Of a stretch of 64,000 nt of DNA, positions 57,188-64,000 are shown piece after piece. Below the pieces are notes generated by a model, which did not search any database, was not told where the DNA came from, and was given only the letters and a program-made list of their open reading frames with translations. The DNA comes from Diatrype stigma. Taxonomy: Eukaryota; Ascomycota; Sordariomycetes; Xylariales; Diatrypaceae. Where the stretch lies: the NCBI GenBank assembly GCA_022225965.2, contig JAKJXP020000020.1, forward strand, positions 310,001 to 374,000, in the 5' to 3' direction. Each line of letters opens with the position of its first letter. Positions within the stretch are counted from its first letter, which is position 1. The translations under genes and the position numbers were made by a program.

Positions 57188-60100
57188 TTATACTCTCTCG
57201 ATGGTGAGCAGGGGTACCTCGAAGACATCCCAGTCCTCGGAGAGTTCCTTGTTACCGAAAGGCCTGAGTGCCGCGATGCGGAAACTGGGGTAAAGGAGTT
57301 AGTAAAGAGCGAGGAAAGAGAAAGACGAACAGGGAATAAAGTAAGTGCCAGAAAAAGCGGGGTTGGGGGTTAGGGGTTAAGGGTTGTTACGTACTTGTAG
57401 GCGCCATTTTGAACCTCAGTTCCGTTGGCAAACCTCCCGAGCCACCAGAACCTCTCCCATATATTGCGGACCTTATAGTTGAGCGGGAATGAGAATATAT
57501 CGTCTGCGCTGTGCAGTGCTGGGTCGAAGTAGCTTGAAGTGTCCGTGCCGTTCCAAGACGTCGCTGAGCCGATGTAGCCCTTCTCCCCGATAACCGGGGG
57601 GTACGCCCAGTCTGCCTCAGTCCAGTTGGCATCGAAGATCTATGACACAGAGAGTAAGTATTTATCCAATCAGGCGAGTGTGTCGTATGGGTAGGTACAC
57701 GGATGGGGACATAGTATCCTCGATAGTGTTAGGGCAGCACTTACATCCCAGCGGAGTTCCTCAGTTCCCCAGGCAAGCCGGGATTGCAAGTGAGGGAAGT
57801 CTTGAGAAGCTGCAGAGAAATTGAAGGTGATGGGTCTAATGTCCAGCTGTTAGTATTCCATCCGAGAAAGAAAGTTCTATCTTGGTCTTGGTAAATAGAT
57901 ATGACCTACGGCGGATTGTCACTAATAGGAGTAGTACCCTGTGCTTGTAATTTCGGGAACTCTGAGCCGTAATCAAAAACGTTCTGAAGTTCACCGTGGA
58001 CATCGCATCCCACCCCTATTCCGACAGTTAGGGATTGCTGATAATGCGTGTATTGGTTACAAAAGTGTGGTGGCTTGACTTACCGAAGTAGGGGACTCCC
58101 AGTGTTTCGCCATTGCTGCCGCTGACTAGGATCTTCCCGCTGTAGACTGGAATTGAAGATGCGTTTAGGCCGGCTGGCACTGTGAAGGTGAATCTAGCTT
58201 CGTCATTAGCACCATTTCCTTTTCAAGATATCTTCACGTCGGGGGAAGCGTACTCAACAGAAGCCGTCTCCCCAGGTCCGATGGTGATCTCATCCGGGAA
58301 CGCAACCTCCGGTGTCATCACCACAGGTACGAGCCAGGCGTAAAGGATGACTCCAGGTACCCCGAACGAGTCCTGTCCCGGGACCTTAGGAGTCCACGAG
58401 TCGAACCCACCCGCATCTTGGAGGGAGAACGTGTACGTGACAGGCTCGTCGCCATTGTTCGTGATGTCAACGGAATGCGTCCCGGCAAAGTTCGCCGTGT
58501 CGTTCAGCTCGAACTTGCGGCCCTCGAACCCGAGCTGGGTGGTGAAGCCCAGGGCGGCCGCGGCGTCGACAAGCCCGGCACCCACCTGCGGCGTCGGCGC
58601 CCAGAAGCCGAAGTCCTTCTCGGTCGAGATCCAGTCGGACCACGGCACGGACCGTCCGGAGCTCATGATGCGCGCAATGGCGCGCCCGGCCCACGCCGGA
58701 TCATCGGCGTGTGCCGCCCGCCCGCCGTACTTGCTCACGTACAGGGCCGCTACGCCCGCGATGTACGGGGTGGCCATGCTCGTGCCGCTGAGCACCTGGT
58801 ACGCGTCGGTGGGGTATGTGCTGAGGATCTTCGAGCCCGGCGCCGAGATATCCGGCTTCATGGCCAAGTCGTACGTGCCACCCCACGACGTGTATAGCGC
58901 GGGCTTGCCGCCGGCTGCGCTGTGGGCACCGACGTAGTGAGATGTCTCGACGTCGAAGGAGGCTGTCACGTTGGACCCGTCCAACACCGCGTCGATAATA
59001 GACTTGCCCACGCTGACGTCGACGGCGCCGGTGAGACCTGTGGCATTCAGACTCGCCGCGCTCTCGGTGGTATTGTCCGAGCTGTAGAACAGCACGTATT
59101 GCGCGCCAAAGGCAGCGACGTTCGCGTGCTTGGTATCGACGGTACATCCTCCGAACTTGATGAGGACTATGGACTCCTCGAAACTAGGCGTGTCGGAAGG
59201 CAGGGGCTCGCAGGCGTCGTTCTCCACTGACGTGTCCGTCGTCAGGGGCACGATAGGCCGATCAACCACGGTATTGGGAAATGCACTGTTTCCGGGTACG
59301 TAGGCCACATCCGTGCTGTTCGATGCACCATAGACAATAGAGAAGGTCTGAGCCGGGAACGCATGCGGGTCAACCGATCCGACTGTAAGCACATGCTTAC
59401 CCGATGCGCCGTTGCTGGCGAGCCAGGGCCCGTCCTGACCCGCGTTACCCGCCGCAATCACGACGATGACACCTCGGTCAACCATTCTCGAAGCGACCAC
59501 AGCCCAGGCATCATTGGTAAACCCATTGTTCTCTCCGAGACTGGAACTGATAATGTCCGCCCCCGAATCGTAGGCTTTGAGGAATCCTTCAATGGCCATT
59601 TCCTCGTCAGAATAGCCGGAGTTTCCAAAGACTTTGAACGCGAGCAGCTTGGCGCTGGGGGCGACGCCAGTGATTTGGTCGCTGTTTCCAGCTATGATAC
59701 CCGCCACGTGGGTTCCGTGGCCGTATTCGTCAGTCGGATCATCGTCCGGAGTGGCTGGCGCGTCGGGCCATTTCGAGCCAACCAGGTCGTAACCGCCGAT
59801 GACGGTGAAGTTTGGGCCAATACCACCGCCCAGCGCCGGGTGGGTATACTGGATGCCGCTATCGACAACTGCCACGACGGCGCCTGAACCAAGTATGCCA
59901 GCCTCATGCAGCTTCTGCACGCCCGTCCACTTATGGACGGTGTTGTTCTGGCTAGCAGCGAGCGCGTCGACACTGGGGGTTTCCTCCTCGACGGTAGGGG
60001 CAAGCTTAATCCTCTGCGATTTGTACACCTGTGCGACAGCCGGGCTGCCGTCCTCATCGGTCTCATCATCGTTGAAGGCCGCCCTGAGCGACTCGGCGTC

Positions 60101-60355
60101 GCATGCGCCCTCACACTCGACGCTGACACCTGGAAAGATGTCCGAGTCGAAGTGTCTCACGATGCGGAGGCCGGGGAGCTCGGCGGCCCTCGACGCGGCC
60201 CTCGCTCCCTGCTCGCGCGACTTGAGCTCGATGATATACCGTCTTGGCGTGGCGTCGCTGGGGCTGGCCGTCGCATTGTCTGCCTGACGCGCGAAATTGT
60301 GACACTGAGCGGCCGCAGCCGACAGCACTACAAGCAATGCAGTAGTTGCACGCAT
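57188..60355 (-). CDS. Secreted subtilisin-like serine protease (S8, minor extracellular protease type)
   Basis: Six exons (58254-60355, 58084-58193, 57910-58015, 57745-57835, 57395-57639, 57188-57284) join in phase to give about 916 residues. A signal peptide (ATTALLVVLSAAAAQC) and an inhibitor-type propeptide (RYIIELKS...RIVRHFDSDIFPGVSV) precede the catalytic domain: Asp in VVDSGIQY (about 163), His in GHGTHVAG (about 214) and Ser in GTSMATP (about 523). A protease-associated insert (FGGCTVDTKHANVAAFGAQYVLF) lies between His and Ser. A C-terminal Fn3-like beta region follows, spread over exons 1-6 and ending VPLLTIERV. The TGA at 58223-58225 falls inside the first intron (58194-58253, with a CTAATGAC branch and CTAG acceptor), so the gene is intact. 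It is an extracellular protease; no cluster role is evident. Confidence 0.92.
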
Positions 60356-62428
60356 CTTCTCGTCGGTGTTGGACAGCGAATGTACAGAAGTGCGTGCCGA
60401 GAGGAACAAACCTTCACATCACGAGGCGAGCCCATGGGCCTTAAGTAAGAGGGACATCATAATACCACTGATGAATAACAACGACGTCAAGACGGCCCAT
60501 CTCCCGATGGCATGTCTGCCCGATCTACAACGGGTGGTTCGGAACTAGGGGAGTATAGTGGCAGTGCTAGTGACTACTATCCGCCCATTTCATCGCATGT
60601 TTGGAGGTTCCACCACGGCATAAGGCACACAGTAACATGATAGGAACAAGAAGTGCTGCACGCGATTGACACTGATGGAAATTTTCGACGGCGACAGGGG
60701 TTCTGTATGGGGAGACCGGGGGTATACGAGGTCGCCAAGGGCCGGGCCCGGAGACCATTTCCTACCGTGGCTTTCGTCGGCGGGGATTGCAGTAAATGCA
60801 ATCGATACGAACGCGCTACCGATGTGACAGAACGTTCTATCGACTGTTCAAGGTAGCGTGATTGGTCGCCTAGTTGAAAAGTCGTGTTCCTAGGTTTCCC
60901 GTCTACAAATACCTACATAGGAGTTAGGAACAGGGTGGTAAATGATGCAATTGGTGCTATATGTTAATAATGATTGGCGCCCATCTGTGTATGAGGAACA
61001 TTCAAGATTCGTATAGATATCCGACTCCGACTCTGATATCGAACCCACGCTCTATATGCAGTCCTTTGGTATGACTTTTGCGCTGATTGAATAGCAATTG
61101 GGGTATATGGCAGAAAGTCATGTTGGTCTGACTAGATACGAGGTCCCTTGAACCAGCGCCAGAAGAGGTGTTTGTATACGGAAGGGATCTTAGCTCTTAT
61201 CTCTGATAGGAGCCCCTGGCCTACATCATTTTTCATGTCCCAGGTGGAAGAACGTAGCAACCGGTACAGTTTCTACCGTTCTATATCGGTCTTTTCATCC
61301 CTCACATTTGTCTTGGAATGCTGCTGTGTATCGTTGTGAGGATAGCAATGGTTATTGCTCTAAACTCAATAGGGGGCGGGGCTGCAAATCCTGTGACATA
61401 GGGGAGCGAATATACTCTGGGTGTATGTCGCTGGTGCATCAGGACCAGGGCTTTCAATTCAACAGTGTGCAGGAACTAGCATTATGTCGAATGCCAAATG
61501 ACGACTTGATTGTAAGGAGTATAATGTTAGGGTTGATCGTGTAGAAAATGGGTCATACGGTATAACGTGATAATTGCTGGCTAGAGACGAGATCTCTGAG
61601 CGATAGCAGGAAGCGCGGTTTATATACCAAAGAAATCAGTATAGATCTTCGGACATAAGTCATACCGTAAAGTAGGGCTGTCCCTAACACGGCCTGTATA
61701 CTTTTGATTATAAGCAGCTTGCAATGTTCTTATAGACCGCATTGCTTTACGCCTCCTATTATACCCCTTTTCAACGTTGACGATGTCCCCAAAACATGAC
61801 ACTCTGTTACCCGAGCTTGGATGGCGACGACTCACCCAAGCCATTCTATTAGAGTAGTTCCTCTCTGTGATAGATTTATATAACATTCAATGACAAAAGC
61901 ACGAGAAGCTGATAGGAATACGAAGGCCAAACTGAGACCTTGAGATTCACAAAGGGGTTTTTAGTTCATACCATTGACCCCTTGCCTTCTTGCCATAGTA
62001 ACTACGGCCGACGGCTGTGTGTTCTGCAAGTCCCATCGCTCTTGCAGGGTCACTGATAAAATAGTATTGGATGTGTCGTCATGGGCAGCCTAACCCGCGG
62101 ATCAGGCCAGTCACCTGGGAAGGTACGCCTCTTACCATCCAAATGGCGTACGCTTTGTTTACTTCTGTTGACAGCTCGTGGTTTAGAGGATCTGGGAAGT
62201 CCAAGCGATGACCAGCACTATGCAGCAGAACTACTTTACTGTGTATTGATGATATTGTTCTATCCCCCTAGCTTACATACCTTACTTACCACTAGCCCTT
62301 TGGTAGAAAGCCTCCATTTCCGCCTCGAATCCTCGCCAATCTCTTTCTTATTGAGATCAACGCCTGACTCCAGGGCCTTGAATTAGACCGTTGACCTACA
62401 TCAGGTACCTGAGGCTGACCCGGCGGAG
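60356..62428. other. Intergenic
   Basis: About 2.1 kb of mostly AT-rich sequence with no recognised gene. Short open frames on both strands have no family resemblance. Confidence 0.45.
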
Positions 62429-63139
62429 ATGGAGCCGCAAATACCAACACATAACCCTCCGCCCCCCGCCGCACGGAAAACAATCGCGGACCACGGCCTG
62501 GAACGAATTCGCATCTTGGTGGAACCGCAACCGGGCTTTGTAGAACCATACCTCCCGCGCCCAAGCCCCCAGGACTGGCAGCACAACGAAGTCTGCCTGC
62601 CGGTGGGCCACCCGGCGAACAATGGACATGCACATGCCTTTCTGAACTTCTACTCGTACTCGCGCTCGCATAACGCCTACGTTACGAACTACGTCTGGCT
62701 CACAGAAGACGAGGAGGTCGGGTCTCCGAGGTTTACCGAGATGCGCTACCGTGACATGACCATCGACAACATCATCGCGGCCGGCGGGCGGCCTGAAGAG
62801 CTCCGGTTCCTCGCCATCCACCACATCATCAACAAGGCGGCAACAAAGAGTATCTCCCGCGTCTTCGAACTGGCCGGAATGCGCTCCGATGAGACCGGGG
62901 TCGTGACCATCCGTCCCGGCGACCACATTTTCGAAGAGTGCCGCGCTTCGAACCCATTTCTCCGTGGACATGGGCGACTCCTTGAGCACAGCGAGGACCC
63001 TACAGGAGGCGCCTTCATCAAACAGGTGATCTTCATTTCAGAGGGTTTCGACTTGTTGAGGCCTTCTATAGCGTCCATGGAAGAACCGGGCACAATGGTC
63101 CATATGATTACAGAGTTTGACAGAGCAGCCCAGCCCTAG
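62429..63139 (+). CDS. Conserved-looking protein of unknown function
   Basis: A single-exon frame of 236 residues with an ATG at 62429. Its GC content is higher than its surroundings, which supports it being coding. The N-terminus is proline-rich (HNPPPPAARK), followed by a globular-looking stretch with mixed charge. There is no signal peptide or membrane helix, and I recognise no domain. A His- and Asn-rich segment (GHPANNGHAHAFLNF) and IHHIINKA might be worth a structure search. It is well apart from its neighbours. Confidence 0.6.
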   Translation: MEPQIPTHNPPPPAARKTIADHGLERIRILVEPQPGFVEPYLPRPSPQDWQHNEVCLPVGHPANNGHAHAFLNFYSYSRSHNAYVTNYVWLTEDEEVGSPRFTEMRYRDMTIDNIIAAGGRPEELRFLAIHHIINKAATKSISRVFELAGMRSDETGVVTIRPGDHIFEECRASNPFLRGHGRLLEHSEDPTGGAFIKQVIFISEGFDLLRPSIASMEEPGTMVHMITEFDRAAQP

Positions 63140-63645
63140 GTTCATGTGAACATGGAGACCTGACGCGACCGCGTGACATATTGAACAAAGACTGAATTAT
63201 GCATATGGCAATGCGGTTATGATGTATCGTCGCCAAGCGTATCAGACATTCTGGCTTGGATCAATTTGTGTATCAAAAGTTATATAGCGAGGTATTCCTT
63301 TACTCGAAGTTTCCTGGAAGCGTTATAATACTAGATAGAAACGGAATCATTCGTCGATCAGCATAGACCGCATTCTCACATGACATTACCCTTTCCATGT
63401 GTTTCAACAGGGGCTCCAAATTGCGTCGTGCAATAAGTATCAAAGATGTAGCGAAAGCAGTCTACTTATGGTTGAGAGGAGTTTGGTGTGGTATTTGCCT
63501 AATCCGTGGCTTTGCTATTGCCGCGACGAATGTACTATGTAGGAACTTGAACGGAATTGATGCTAACGGAAGAAAGCAAAGGGAGTATTCAAAAAGAAAA
63601 CAAAACAAGAAAAAAGAAACACGACATGGAAAGGAGTATTGGTTT
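63140..63645. other. Intergenic
   Basis: About 0.5 kb between two 3' ends. A purine-rich stretch lies at 63595-63640. No gene is supported. Confidence 0.45.
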
Positions 63646-64000
63646 TCACTCGGCTTCCCTTAACGCGCAAGCGATCTGTTCCACCATCTTCACAGCCATT
63701 GCTTCAGAATAGAAAGCGGACGAAGAAAAGACACCGATATCCATGGCTCCACCACGGACAGCAACTTCAACGTCGATGGCGTCCTGCGGAGTAGATAAGT
63801 TAGAAGATACTATTCGTCATATCAAAACGTAATCAGATTGAGGTTTGCAGCTTACCATGTAACAGTCTCGGACCTTATTTCGTGATGCCCATTTCCCATC
63901 GGGACTGGCAAGACAGGACGACCAGTCATCATCACCATCAGCTTTCAAAGGGGGTGCATCTGTAGGAACTTCCTCTAAAGATAGACCAGTACCACTCGTA
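63646..64000 (-). CDS. 3' part of an unrecognised gene, cut by the window edge
   Basis: Two exons are visible (63856 to beyond 64000, and 63646-63783) with a 72-base intron that has GTAAGC donor, CTTATC-region branch and GCAG acceptor. The joined C-terminal 90 or so residues include LASPDGKWASRNKVRDCYM, then AIDVEVAVRGGAMDIGVFSS and the end MVEQIACALREAE. The pattern of a beta strand then a terminal helix recalls the end of acyltransferase or condensation-type folds, but that is a weak impression. The 5' part is outside the window. Confidence 0.55.

Noticed and set aside
58223..58225. In-frame TGA apparently truncating the subtilisin
   Set aside because: The flanks form a proper 60-base intron (donor at 58253, CTAATGAC branch, CTAG acceptor at 58194-58195). 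Removing it restores the usual strand order in phase, and five further exons complete the protein.
1..64000. CRISPR arrays, rRNA or bacterial-type operons
   Set aside because: No repeat-spacer pattern and no rRNA-like sequence. Genes are individually spaced and many contain fungal introns.

Overview
The window looks like nuclear DNA of a filamentous ascomycete, probably a Sordariomycete. Genes are either intron-free or split by short introns of about 47-98 bases, with GT...CTRAY...AG signals. The protein families are typically fungal: Zn2Cys6 regulators, a highly reducing polyketide synthase (PKS), a DMATS prenyltransferase, a fungal UbiA-type enzyme, fungalysin and subtilisin. TACCTAGGTAGGTA-like words are scattered through the spacers. 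The species cannot be named from the sequence.

About 2.6-47.8 kb reads as one large specialised-metabolite gene cluster, or two adjoining ones. Left to right it holds: a Zn2Cys6 regulator (2627-5181); a C2H2 zinc-finger protein (6760-7567); a PAQR/haemolysin-III membrane protein (9506-10606); a DMATS aromatic prenyltransferase (11180-12623); a P450 (13223-14935); a fused aminodeoxychorismate (PABA) synthase (15258-17918); a three-exon highly reducing PKS, KS-AT-DH-CMeT-ER-KR-ACP (19181-27294); a UbiA-type membrane prenyltransferase or terpene cyclase (27998-29200); a membrane-anchored alpha/beta hydrolase (32559-33680); an arylamine N-acetyltransferase (NAT) homologue with an apparent one-base frame problem (34900-35916); a LovC-like trans-enoyl reductase (36024-37211); a second P450 (37853-39687); a phenol-hydroxylase-type FAD monooxygenase (42488-44381); an aldo/keto reductase (44729-45747); and an AflR-like Zn2Cys6 regulator (46567-47840).

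The striking logic is an arylamine supply enzyme, an arylamine N-acyltransferase homologue, a PKS with no release domain and two unrelated prenyltransferase types side by side. My inference is a prenylated polyketide-aminobenzoate product. The NAT homologue, or the alpha/beta hydrolase, may perform release. The P450s, FAD monooxygenase and aldo/keto reductase would tailor the product. The PKS enoyl-reductase NADPH motif is degenerate and a trans-ER is present, which fits the lovastatin-type division of labour.

From about 48 kb on the content is ordinary or accessory: a Nudix-eIF2B-like fusion (49757-51573), a secreted M36 fungalysin (52232-54348), a secreted six-exon subtilisin (57188-60355), an unrecognised 236-residue protein (62429-63139) and the 3' end of an unrecognised gene running off the right edge (63646-64000). 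Gene-poor stretches are AT-rich. One, at 39.7-42.5 kb, contains a perfect-arm inverted-repeat element of about 0.8 kb flanked by TA, an internal minisatellite and a second inverted repeat. I saw no rRNA, recognisable tRNA or CRISPR array.
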